A DNA stretch of 64,000 nt from Candidatus Nitronereus thalassa (GTDB taxonomy: Bacteria > Nitrospirota > Nitrospiria > Nitrospirales > UBA8639): assembly GCF_032191465.1 (NCBI RefSeq), contig NZ_JAQOUE010000001.1, positions 3,294,141 through 3,358,140 on the forward strand, written 5' to 3'. Positions 36,843 to 44,077 of this stretch are shown one piece after another. The position numbers and the translations under genes were made by a program. Within the stretch, counting starts at the first letter, position 1. Each line of letters begins with the position of its first letter. Under the pieces are notes generated by a model that was given only the letters and a program-made list of their open reading frames with translations, was not told where the DNA came from and did no database searches.

Positions 36843-37565
36843 CTACTCGAAGAACCACCTGAGGCCGACCAACACCTGAACTGCACTCGCATCAAAGTCA
36901 CCTTGAAGGACTGGCGTACCACCCACCGTGATCTCGCCGTCGCCGGAGTTCGATTTCCAGGCGGCCTCGGCATTGATGGCTAAATTGTCGGCCACGAAGA
37001 AGTCCACACCGGCCCCGCCCCTGAAGGCGAAGGTGTTATCGGGAGACACGTCGCAGGGGCCGAACCCCAACGCCGCGCAGTTGGCCGCGACCTGGTTGTC
37101 CTCATCGAAGTCGTTGAGGTTCAACCCTACCCCCAGAGAGGCATACGGAGACCATCGGCCTACGGGGAAGTGGAACTCGATGTAGGGTAATAGAGATATG
37201 GTCCGCGCCGTCCCGAAGTCCACCCCGCCCACCGTTGCATTGTGCTCTTCCCACTCCACGCTCAGACCCATGTGCCAGTCGCGGTTGATGTGATAGAAGA
37301 ACTGGCCGTTCACCAGGATCGCCGGATCGGGGGACACCGCTGCGATCACATCGCCGTGATAGAAGGCCCCGCCGGCCCTCAGGGACGCTCCCCATCCCGT
37401 CTCGATGCGTGTCGGCTGGTAGAGGCCGGGGTCGTACTTCCCGTGAAAGATTTTTCTCTCCTCACCAGACCTAGTCGTGAGGTGGTCGGCGTGGGTGAGG
37501 CTTGGGACGATGGATGACAAGATGGTCCCAAAGACCAACAGGGTTTTTATCGTGAAGGTTCTCAT
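36843..37565 (-). CDS. outer-membrane beta-barrel protein (OmpW/OmpA-barrel-like)
   Basis: This 240 aa protein has a signal peptide at residues 1-27 (TFTIKTLLVFGTILSSIVPS). Alternating beta strands follow (GWGASLRAGGAFYHGD, WHMGLSVEWEEHN, LLPYIEFHFPVG, SPYASLGVGLNLND, NLAINAEAAWKSNSG), ending in VQVLVGLRWFFE. The terminal Phe-containing strand is the usual outer-membrane insertion signal. The start at 37565 has GAGAGGAA before it and is preferred over 37583. It is markedly GC-rich compared with the flanking nuclease genes, which points to separate origin. Specific function is unknown. Confidence 0.8.
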   Translation of the reverse strand: MRTFTIKTLLVFGTILSSIVPSLTHADHLTTRSGEERKIFHGKYDPGLYQPTRIETGWGASLRAGGAFYHGDVIAAVSPDPAILVNGQFFYHINRDWHMGLSVEWEEHNATVGGVDFGTARTISLLPYIEFHFPVGRWSPYASLGVGLNLNDFDEDNQVAANCAALGFGPCDVSPDNTFAFRGGAGVDFFVADNLAINAEAAWKSNSGDGEITVGGTPVLQGDFDASAVQVLVGLRWFFE

Positions 37566-37622
37566 AGCAGATTCCTCTCTCATAGTTTGTAGTGAATTGA
37601 GGCCGTTCAGGCATTCATCAGA

Positions 37623-38447
37623 TCAGGTCGCCTCCGAGATGTGTCCCTCGATCAGGCCCTTCGCGTTCAGCAAGCAGGTGACGTTGTATTTGAGCTCCAT
37701 GTTGAAGCTGTTCTTCGCGGTGAAGGACGACACGACCCGCGTCCTTCCGTCGCCGAGCTCCCGGACGCCGAGGTCGAGGAACTTGGAGAAGTCGACCGTG
37801 CCCGGGTGGGCGGCCTTGGCCTTCGCGTATTGCTCGCACAGAAGCACCGCCTCCCCCTGGGAGATGTGGCGGGCTGCCACAAGGGTCTTCTTGGACACCA
37901 CGTCCGACTTTGAGAAGTAAGCATTGAAAGCCTGAGTGCCCTCACCACAGGTTACAAAGAAAACCGGGTTGTTCTTGGTGCCCCTCTTGGTCGAGCGGGT
38001 GGCTGTACCAGGGTCGATGTCCTTGCACCGGCTGTTCTCCCGGTGCAGCTTGTTTACCCCGGCCAGGACCACCTCCCTGTGTGGCTTCGTGTACTTGTCC
38101 CAGACCACGTCCTTGGCCGTAAATGTCCTGAAGGTGTCTATAGGTGGGGAGGCCACCGTTTCGACTGACGCCGTTGAAATATCCTTGGCCATTGTCTCGT
38201 TGGGTGCAGCCTGTTGACCGTTCGGGGGCATGAGGAGCATGAGGGCGGCGAAACAGACACTCGATGAGATCCCCCGGTGCCCTAGGCCCAATGAGGGGAG
38301 AGGTCGGAACAGGGCGATGACCGAGAGTCCCATGGCCAGCGCGCCGACGAGCACCGACGCATTCCTCGGCAGGGACAGCTGGAGCATGGCGGGGAGCAGC
38401 ATAGCCAGAAAAAAGAAGAGGAAGACATTGCGCAGTATCCGTTTCAT
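37623..38447 (-). CDS. membrane-anchored protein of unknown function
   Basis: This 274 aa protein has two hydrophobic stretches near the N-terminus (VFLFFFLAMLLPAMLQL and SVLVGALAMGLSVIALF). A third at about 65-75 is less clear. The C-terminal soluble domain (about 100-274) has several cysteines (CKDIDPGTATR, FFVTCGEGTQAF, LLCEQYAKA, YNVTCLLNAKG) and could be disulfide-bonded in the periplasm. GGAGGGTTTC precedes the ATG. It is GC-rich, like the beta-barrel gene downstream, and probably in one transcript with it. No family is recognised. Confidence 0.7.
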   Translation of the reverse strand: MKRILRNVFLFFFLAMLLPAMLQLSLPRNASVLVGALAMGLSVIALFRPLPSLGLGHRGISSSVCFAALMLLMPPNGQQAAPNETMAKDISTASVETVASPPIDTFRTFTAKDVVWDKYTKPHREVVLAGVNKLHRENSRCKDIDPGTATRSTKRGTKNNPVFFVTCGEGTQAFNAYFSKSDVVSKKTLVAARHISQGEAVLLCEQYAKAKAAHPGTVDFSKFLDLGVRELGDGRTRVVSSFTAKNSFNMELKYNVTCLLNAKGLIEGHISEAT

Positions 38448-38600
38448 AAAGAAACCCTCCTTGATAGTCCTGCTGAAATAGTACGTACGAGATTATACGT
38501 AGTATATCGGCCACTGCTCTCAAAAAGCTGAATGCCTGCCCGTTCCCTCACCGGAACGGAGGGGAACTGACACCATCATAAGAACCATATCGGCTATGCC

Positions 38601-38625
38601 ACTTATAGTCTGTAGACCTATAGTC
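38601..38625 (+). promoter_or_regulatory. tandem C-box-like operator of the XRE/controller gene
   Basis: ACTTATAGTC (38601-38610), four bases TGTA, then GACCTATAGTC (38615-38625) form two similar boxes of the kind bound by restriction-modification controller proteins. A TAATTA at 38632-38637 could be the -10, placing the boxes over the -35 as in known autoregulated C promoters. The match to C boxes is from memory of the family pattern. Confidence 0.6.
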
Positions 38626-38648
38626 ATCATGTAATTAGCCTAGGGGGT

Positions 38649-38882
38649 ATGAAACGGAAGGCGCGGGTGCTCATGGCCTTTGGCGAGGCCCTCAGGAAAT
38701 TCAGGTTAGATGCTGGTCTGTCTCAGGAGGAGTTGGCGGCGAGGGCGGACCTCCACCGGACCTACGTGGGGGACGTGGAGCGGGGGGAGCGGAACGTCAG
38801 TCTGGTCAACATGGTGAAGTTGTCTGAGGCCTCTGGGGTGAAACTGAGTCGGGTGCTGAAGGAGGCGGAGAAAGAGCTTTGA
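38649..38882 (+). CDS. XRE-family regulator, restriction-modification controller (C-protein)-like
   Basis: This 77 aa protein is almost entirely a Cro/C1 HTH domain (FGEALRKFRLDAGLSQEELA, then LHRTYVGDVERGERNVSLVN). The size and the HRTYVGDVERGERN signature closely resemble controller proteins such as C.AhdI-type regulators, which activate delayed restriction-enzyme expression. Tandem C-box-like sites lie directly upstream. ATG 38649 is almost leaderless relative to the predicted -10. An internal ATG at 38673 gives the classical MAFGEALRK start. No methyltransferase or recognisable restriction enzyme lies nearby, so it may be an orphan controller or drive the next gene. It is GC-rich, unlike the following gene. 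Confidence 0.85.
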   Translation: MKRKARVLMAFGEALRKFRLDAGLSQEELAARADLHRTYVGDVERGERNVSLVNMVKLSEASGVKLSRVLKEAEKEL

Positions 38883-38917
38883 AGCGAATGGAATGAGCTG
38901 GTTTTCTCCTCAAGCAA

Positions 38918-40030
38918 ATGTTGCAAAGAAAAAAGAATAAACGGTTTAATCGATATGAAGAGAATGGTGTTCATAGTTACTTGAACGAATTTCCATCCGC
39001 TCAGCCGGGTAATACACCATATGATGGCCAAATAAAGTGCAAGTTAGCTCATGGCCTTGGTTATTCAGTTATTATCCCTGATCAACTTTTTCTCACTGGA
39101 GAAAATGTCTTATGGATTCAACCTCTCTTTTTTACTGCCTGCATATTAGCAAGAACTGATTCAAATATTCTTTGTACTATCCACATTCAAATTTCCCATG
39201 GGCATCAATTAGAAGTAAGGTTTTCCGCGCAAGATTTCCTGAGGCGGTTCGATGATGGGGCTGAGCTGTATTCCTGTAAAATTATGGGAAATCCAGGACT
39301 TCAGGAATATTGCACGGGAGAAGCGATATTAGAAGAATCGATTTTTTTACCTCTCTACCATCATACGAGTGAAATCAATAGGAATTCAATTCTCCAGGGG
39401 AGCTACTACCGGGCCTCAAATTGGAACGTCCAGGGTAACAAGAAACTTAATAATGTGGGCTATGTTTATTTTACGTGTCTTGATTCCATCAGAACCAATG
39501 ATGACCTAAATCAGATTGCCATGTCGAGTAATGGCAGTATTGTTCTTCTTCGTGACAACGGTCATCCAGGAATAATTGGCGATTTATTAACTCTTCATGT
39601 TTATCGGGAAAAAACAGAAAATCGTACATGTTCAATTCGTCATCTTGTTGAGGTATCTTTACTGTCCCCACAGCACCTCTTAAAACATACCCTTGATGAA
39701 GACATCATACCGTATTACGAAATTGTTAAACCTTTTACCTATCGAATTGGTCTGAAAACTGGCGAGAGGCTTCAATTCAGGGGCGATCGAATTTCCAGCT
39801 GGGATTCGAAAATTCAGAGGTTTGATTATGCTGTTATTGGTGATGCCACAACGCTGAATGGTCTTAGAGCACCTTTTGATGAAGAAACTACTGAGCAGAT
39901 TCTAAAAATTGAAAAGCCTGGTCCTAACTCTAATATCTTGGCTTTTTGGTTCGAACATGGGAACCAAGATCTTTATACAACTAAGAAAACCAACCTCCAA
40001 ACATTTGAGCATGAAAACGAGGCCAACTAG
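38918..40030 (+). CDS. protein of unknown function, possible ADP-ribosyltransferase-like effector
   Basis: In this 370 aa soluble protein the most suggestive segment is LPLYHHTSEINRNSILQG near 145-163, followed by GYVYFTCLDSI. It recalls the H-x-T/'YH.T...I...G' entry of DarT/Tpt1-like ADP-ribosyltransferase folds. The later RFDYAVIGDATTLNGLRAPF is distinctive but unassigned. No signal peptide is present. The gene is AT-richer than the upstream controller gene, with a sharp base-composition change in the 35-base gap. No good ribosome site is seen, so the start is uncertain. It could be the effector controlled by the C-like protein. Both the ART fold and this link are weak inferences. Confidence 0.6.
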   Translation: MLQRKKNKRFNRYEENGVHSYLNEFPSAQPGNTPYDGQIKCKLAHGLGYSVIIPDQLFLTGENVLWIQPLFFTACILARTDSNILCTIHIQISHGHQLEVRFSAQDFLRRFDDGAELYSCKIMGNPGLQEYCTGEAILEESIFLPLYHHTSEINRNSILQGSYYRASNWNVQGNKKLNNVGYVYFTCLDSIRTNDDLNQIAMSSNGSIVLLRDNGHPGIIGDLLTLHVYREKTENRTCSIRHLVEVSLLSPQHLLKHTLDEDIIPYYEIVKPFTYRIGLKTGERLQFRGDRISSWDSKIQRFDYAVIGDATTLNGLRAPFDEETTEQILKIEKPGPNSNILAFWFEHGNQDLYTTKKTNLQTFEHENEAN

Positions 40031-40328
40031 TGTTCTAATTTCCACACATGTTGGATAATGTCGAGGGATTGTTCGGAGTGAGTGTTTTTGACCATAGTGG
40101 TGCGGGGGAGCCGCCAAGATAAAGCCAAAACAGGATCCTACACTTGAAGAAAGCGGGTCCCGAAACAGGTTTCGTTTATAATTCAATATTGCAAGCCCCT
40201 GAAAAGGCTACTGTTCCTGCATCGAAACCCACTGACTATCCATCAGTGGGTCAATTCGTATACCTGTCGGAACCTCTCTATTGTTTTTTGGAAACTTTAA
40301 ATTATTTAGACATCATATAAGGCTGTTT
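40031..40328. other. intergenic region with right copy of the flanking repeat
   Basis: These 298 bases without a gene contain the right copy of the direct repeat (40191-40238). They also hold a perfect hairpin CCCACTGA-CTATCCA-TCAGTGGG at 40228-40250 that overlaps its end. This marks the right edge of the accessory island as judged by gene content. Confidence 0.6.
40191..40238 (+). repeat. direct repeat, right copy
   Basis: This is the second copy of the 36603-36650 sequence, same orientation: identical over the first 28 bases and the last 15. The only differences are in a six-base stretch between them. It ends inside an eight-base-pair hairpin (40228-40250) that is not preserved in the left copy. 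Confidence 0.85.
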
Positions 40329-42053
40329 TTAATTATTAGGAGATTCAATCCGAAACCGAACATCTGCCACATAGGTATAGGGTGAGATTTCTTCTCCCAC
40401 AAACAGATCAATGCGGTAAGTTCCTACGGGCCAGCCCCCTTCGGGCTGATCTAAATAGAAATAGCCACTGCTATCGTTTACATCCACGAGGACTGTATCG
40501 GTTCCGATCACCGTGTTCGGAGGCTCTTGCTCTACTTGTTCTGCGACCCATTGAGTTGATATCTGTTTGGCCCCAGCAGGTGGAGTGGTTAATGAAAAAA
40601 CGAGATAAATACGGGGTTGGAAGGGGGGAAAGGTATCTCCAGGATTGAGAGGGATATACTCATGAAATCCTGCTTGCATCTCATCTTGTCCCACAGCTTT
40701 GGCCGTGAGGAGTTGCCGAAACCATCCTCTGACTACATCTACGCTGAGCGGTCTAACCCGGAGAGGAGTCTGGCCTTTTTCTGAAAGGTCTTGTGAAAGA
40801 TTTGGAACGAAACTTGGGGTAGATGTCTCCTCTCTTGGTGATTCTTTCTGGAATGAAGTAGGTGGAGCCTCTGTAATGATCGGCAATTGCACAATGTCCG
40901 TAACATGAGTTCTGGCTGCGCTGAGTGCGGCTTCCACTCTTTTGAGATCAGGAAAATTCAGGGCATAAAAATCTTGTTCTTTCAATTCCTGCATGTCTAA
41001 CACCTTTTGATAATGGAAAATAGCTTTTTCCCAATTCCCCAATTTGGTGTATGCCTGCCCAAGTTGAAAGATCGCATCAGGGTAGAAAGGTGGTTGTTTC
41101 GACTTTTGAAAGCTGGCCTGCAAAGAAGCAATCGCGTCTTCATACTTTTCGAGTTCCAGAAGGGTCAGTCCGAGGTTATATTGGGCTAAGTCATCTTCCG
41201 GGTCGAGGGTGAGAACCTTTCGCCAGGTGGCGTCGGCTTCAGAAAAATTGCCAGCTTTCATGAACTGCCAGGCTCGCTCTCTGGTTAAAGCCCAACTCTT
41301 ATAATCCTTCCCCTTTTCCCCATGTCGGTTTTTGGTGGTTTCAAAAAAATCTGTACGACTACCCATGTCAACCGTTCCACCGTGTAAGGTTTGTGAGAGA
41401 TTTTGAGCTGCGACCCCAACGGGTGAGTTTGGAGAGGTATGAGACAACACCCACTCTAATTCTTGGAGGGCTGCCTTGGATTTACGAATGTCAAAAAGAG
41501 CGCGAGCGAGATACAGGCGATAGGCTGAATGGTCGGGTTCTATGTTGACCGCACGCTGAAAATACGTGACGGACTCCTCAAAGCGGCGGAGCTCACGGAG
41601 CTTCCTCGCTACACGAAGTTGGATTAAGGGATTCTGGGCGTCAAGCGCAGCAATCTGGATGAGGGTTTGCAGGGCTTCCTCTGGGTTGCGACTGAGGCGA
41701 TCTAACAATGCCCACAATGCCCAGTGGCCCTCAAGAAAATCAGGAGCCAGCGTGAGTGCCTGGCGGTAGGCCGATAGGGATTCTTGATTTTGACGAAGAA
41801 TCATCAACACATCGCCACGTTTTTTGTGGAGATCAGGAGACTTGGGAAAAAGCTGGATGGCCTTATCAAGGTGATTCAGAGTGGCTTGAAATTGAAATTG
41901 GTTAAGCAAGGCTTCAGCTTCAACCATTAACTTTGTAACGTTTTTCGTGGGTTGGTCCTGGAGTGCTCCAGAATGCGCAGGGAATAGAGGTGTCAGTATG
42001 GCATCAAAAAGCAGGACAAAGAGCAGGAACAGTAATTTGCGATTCTGTTTCAC
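40329..42053 (-). CDS. secreted or membrane-anchored TPR protein
   Basis: This 574 aa protein has an N-terminal hydrophobic segment (KLLFLLFVLLFDAILTPLFP). About eight TPR units follow from 45 to 380 (LNHLDKAIQLFPKSPDLHKK, AYRQALTLAPDFLEGHWALW, TWRKVLTLDPEDDLAQYNLG, AIFQLGQAYTKLGNWEKAIF). The C-terminal beta-rich region has FQPRIYLVFSLTTPPAG and GYFYLDQPEGGWPVGTYRID. GTG 42053 is preferred, with AGGAT overlapping the stop of the cupredoxin gene. The longer frame to 42185 would overlap that gene by over 100 bases. It is last in the metal-handling gene run; role unknown. Confidence 0.78.
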   Translation of the reverse strand: MKQNRKLLFLLFVLLFDAILTPLFPAHSGALQDQPTKNVTKLMVEAEALLNQFQFQATLNHLDKAIQLFPKSPDLHKKRGDVLMILRQNQESLSAYRQALTLAPDFLEGHWALWALLDRLSRNPEEALQTLIQIAALDAQNPLIQLRVARKLRELRRFEESVTYFQRAVNIEPDHSAYRLYLARALFDIRKSKAALQELEWVLSHTSPNSPVGVAAQNLSQTLHGGTVDMGSRTDFFETTKNRHGEKGKDYKSWALTRERAWQFMKAGNFSEADATWRKVLTLDPEDDLAQYNLGLTLLELEKYEDAIASLQASFQKSKQPPFYPDAIFQLGQAYTKLGNWEKAIFHYQKVLDMQELKEQDFYALNFPDLKRVEAALSAARTHVTDIVQLPIITEAPPTSFQKESPREETSTPSFVPNLSQDLSEKGQTPLRVRPLSVDVVRGWFRQLLTAKAVGQDEMQAGFHEYIPLNPGDTFPPFQPRIYLVFSLTTPPAGAKQISTQWVAEQVEQEPPNTVIGTDTVLVDVNDSSGYFYLDQPEGGWPVGTYRIDLFVGEEISPYTYVADVRFRIESPNN

Positions 42054-42060
42054 AACAAAT

Positions 42061-42447
42061 TTATCCTGATACGCTTGGGCCTTCCCTTTTGACCCTAGGC
42101 TCAACGACGTTGACCACGCCGCGCATAATGGGGTGAAGTCGGCAGTAATAATGATACGTTCCAGCCTCAAGAGAGGGAAGGGCAAAACTGTTCCCAGGAG
42201 CTACGGATCCTGAATCAAAAGCACAGGGGTTTTCCCGTAAACAGCCAATGTGTGTAACGGTGTGAGCTGTGGCTGTCTGGTTGATCCACTGGACCATAAC
42301 CCCACTAGGGATCGTGGCTATAAAAGGAGAATAGTAAGGAGCCGACCCCTCCATAGCAATGTAGTAAACCTCTGATTCAACCGCACCTAAATGAATGGGA
42401 ATAAGAACCATGCCACACAACACGACTATGGTTGAAACTATTCTCAT
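42061..42447 (-). CDS. cupredoxin (plastocyanin-like blue copper protein)
   Basis: This 128 aa secreted protein has a signal peptide at residues 1-22 (IVSTIVVLCGMVLIPIHLGA). The copper site is complete: His in TATAHTVTHIG, then Cys-His-Met in YHYYCRLHPIMRGVVNV near 104-115. It is therefore a type 1 copper protein of the plastocyanin/azurin class, for periplasmic electron transfer or copper binding. An extra Cys pair (GCLRENPC) may form a disulfide. It sits between the CopZ-like and TPR genes. Confidence 0.88.
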   Translation of the reverse strand: MRIVSTIVVLCGMVLIPIHLGAVESEVYYIAMEGSAPYYSPFIATIPSGVMVQWINQTATAHTVTHIGCLRENPCAFDSGSVAPGNSFALPSLEAGTYHYYCRLHPIMRGVVNVVEPRVKREGPSVSG

Positions 42448-42481
42448 GTTTTGATTCCGAACGCCAGGAATACCGGATCAA

Positions 42482-42955
42482 TTAAAGGAGACCTTGATCC
42501 TTTAACGTTTTGGCAAGCTTTATGGCTTTTGCGACCTCTCCTAAACAGCAGGTCCCGCTCGGATTTGCTTCCTCGCACCAACATTCTTTGGCTTTCACAC
42601 GTTGTCTTATGCTTGCTTCGATATCAGTGTCGTTTTTTAAACGGATATCTTCCTGGATATCTGAGCGCTCATACTCAAAGCAATAGCAGAGCGGAATCGG
42701 ATCTTCAGTTTCCTTGATCCCGACGCGCACTGTGAGCATATTTTTGGTGATCAGATGGTCTCCCCCTTCTGAGACATACACAGTATCGCAGTCCGGAGCG
42801 TTACAAAAATAGTAAGGGTGCGGTAGTAACGCCGGTTTGAGCTCTGGTTTAATGAGTTTCTCTATCGTGATTCTCCCTACAGGTTTTGTGGGTTTGCCAT
42901 TCATTGGGCATATGGGTGAGGCTCCCGTATGTGTAGGAACACAACATTTCGGCAT
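42482..42955 (-). CDS. CopZ-like iron-sulfur/zinc metallochaperone
   Basis: This 157 aa cytoplasmic protein resembles the N-terminal Cys-rich domain of Archaeoglobus CopZ, which carries [2Fe-2S] and zinc. Cysteines occur at KCCVPTH and ICPMNGKP near 4-20, FCNAPDCDTVYVSEGG, PLCYCFEYERSDIQED near 86-100, and ECWCEEANPSGTCCLGEVAK near the C-terminus. It lacks the usual C-terminal HMA (CxxC) domain. AGGAGAG precedes the ATG. It probably delivers or senses Cu+ beside the MerF and cupredoxin genes. Confidence 0.82.
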   Translation of the reverse strand: MPKCCVPTHTGASPICPMNGKPTKPVGRITIEKLIKPELKPALLPHPYYFCNAPDCDTVYVSEGGDHLITKNMLTVRVGIKETEDPIPLCYCFEYERSDIQEDIRLKNDTDIEASIRQRVKAKECWCEEANPSGTCCLGEVAKAIKLAKTLKDQGLL

Positions 42956-43050
42956 GGTCTCTCCTATGGGAATTCGCGTATTGCAGCTGGCCTATTCCGC
43001 CTCAAGGAAATAGTATTGAGAATGAACAATAACTTAGGATTGGCGTTGTT

Positions 43051-43355
43051 CTAGCCATCCTTTTTCCCTTTGTTTAATGAAGGCTTGGCACAACAGGGTG
43101 TTTCACCTGAGCGTTGCTTCGCAAGGCCATAGGCAAGGAGGCAGAGAAAAAAACCAAGGCCGCCGGGAGAAGAACGAAGTCCAAATAGCCCGTGAGGGCC
43201 CCTAAGCCTAAGACAGCCAATAGCCCTACGAGAATCGGCGTGAAGCAACATAGCGCGGCGATCCCGGCGCCAACCATTCTTGTGATGATCAAGCCACGTG
43301 GACTCTTAGCTTCAGATATGGGCTGTTGCGACATCAGTTTGTCTTCGTTCATCAT
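43051..43355 (-). CDS. merF: MerF-like mercuric/metal transporter, frame-shifted at a T7 run
   Basis: The first frame gives 93 aa: a cytoplasmic start, then two membrane helices (GAGIAALCCFTPILVGLLAVLG in part, and GYLDFVLLPAALVFF) with the CCFTP metal-binding pair. It ends in unrelated SASLPMALRSNAQ and stops at 43074. The frame one base back continues FLCLLAYGLAKQRSGETPCC and ends at 43051, exactly the second CC pair expected of MerF. The two frames meet at T TTT TTC (A7 on the plus strand, 43147-43153), a canonical -1 slippery heptamer. It is therefore a sequencing or real one-base deletion, or programmed frameshifting. MerF imports Hg(II) in mer operons; the metal here is not certain. Confidence 0.82.
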
Positions 43356-43467
43356 CCAAACACCTTTCTTTAGCCTGTCCCCTATCCTTCCCTGTTTTGT
43401 TTTTTTAAAGTTCCAGCAACCTTTATTCAGCTGTGAAAATCGCTGGCAGATTTTTCCCAACTTCTAG

Positions 43468-44058
43468 TCATTTATCCCTGGAATCTCCTAGCAATTTTTG
43501 AAATGAATTCATGACCTCTTCGCTGCCCCAAGGTTTTGCACCCAAAACCGTTTCGACAATCTTGCCATTTCGTCCCACTACCAAGGTAACTGGGACCCAT
43601 GAAAGACGATAGCTCCTGGCGACAAGTCCTTCGGGATCCAGAAGAATTGGATAAGTCAACTCAAGATGTTCGTTTTGTAAAAAAGTTTCAATAGCCGGAC
43701 GGCCTTCTTTATCAAGAGCAATGGCTAAAATAGAAAGCCCTTTCCCTTTGTGCGCCTGATACAACTTTTCAAATTCCGGCATTTCCTTTGCACAATCTTT
43801 GCACCAAGTGGCCCAGAAATTGAGGAGAACCACTTGGCCTTTATAATCGCCCAAGTTGACCGACTGGCCTTTGAGATTTGGTAGCGTAAAGGCTGGGGCC
43901 TGGACACGCACCTCTCCCCATGGTGTTCCATTTGCTCCATGAACGGGGGCAAGAAGCACGAGTAAAGTAAGGCCAATAAGTGCCAATCCCATCGAGGGTA
44001 TCTGCAAATGTCGGCCTTTTCCCAAATTAAACAATCCTCTTTCCTTCCGCATGAGCAT
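43468..44058 (-). CDS. TlpA/ResA-type membrane-anchored thiol-disulfide oxidoreductase
   Basis: This protein of about 196 aa has one N-terminal membrane segment (MGLALIGLTLLVLLAPVHGA) and a periplasmic thioredoxin fold. The active site is LLNFWATWCKDCAKEMPEF (CxxC), then LSILAIALDKEG and the cis-Pro loop YRLSWVPVTLVVGRNG. This class reduces cysteines in apocytochromes or copper proteins. The start is uncertain: ATG 44058 or 44052 avoids overlap with the previous gene, and none has a good ribosome site. The context suggests reducing Cys residues of the neighbouring metal-binding proteins. Confidence 0.87.
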   Translation of the reverse strand: MLMRKERGLFNLGKGRHLQIPSMGLALIGLTLLVLLAPVHGANGTPWGEVRVQAPAFTLPNLKGQSVNLGDYKGQVVLLNFWATWCKDCAKEMPEFEKLYQAHKGKGLSILAIALDKEGRPAIETFLQNEHLELTYPILLDPEGLVARSYRLSWVPVTLVVGRNGKIVETVLGAKPWGSEEVMNSFQKLLGDSRDK

Positions 44059-44077
44059 ATAGTCGAGTTCGGTGTTC

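Noticed and set aside
36843..38447. Plus-strand frames in the GC-rich cassette (for example 37477-37920)
   Set aside because: High GC makes long chance frames in all phases. The minus-strand genes have signal peptides and good ribosome sites, while these do not.
27000..40300. CRISPR array or integrase gene in the accessory island
   Set aside because: No regularly spaced repeats and no tyrosine or serine recombinase motifs were seen in any frame.
42054..42185. Longer N-terminus of the TPR protein overlapping the cupredoxin gene
   Set aside because: It would overlap more than 100 bases of a complete blue-copper gene; the GTG at 42053 gives a normal membrane-anchor start.
43051..43251. Separate minus-strand ORF giving a Cys-rich 66 aa protein
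   Set aside because: Its C-terminal half is exactly the missing MerF C-terminus in the -1 frame, so it is the second part of the frame-shifted MerF and not its own gene.
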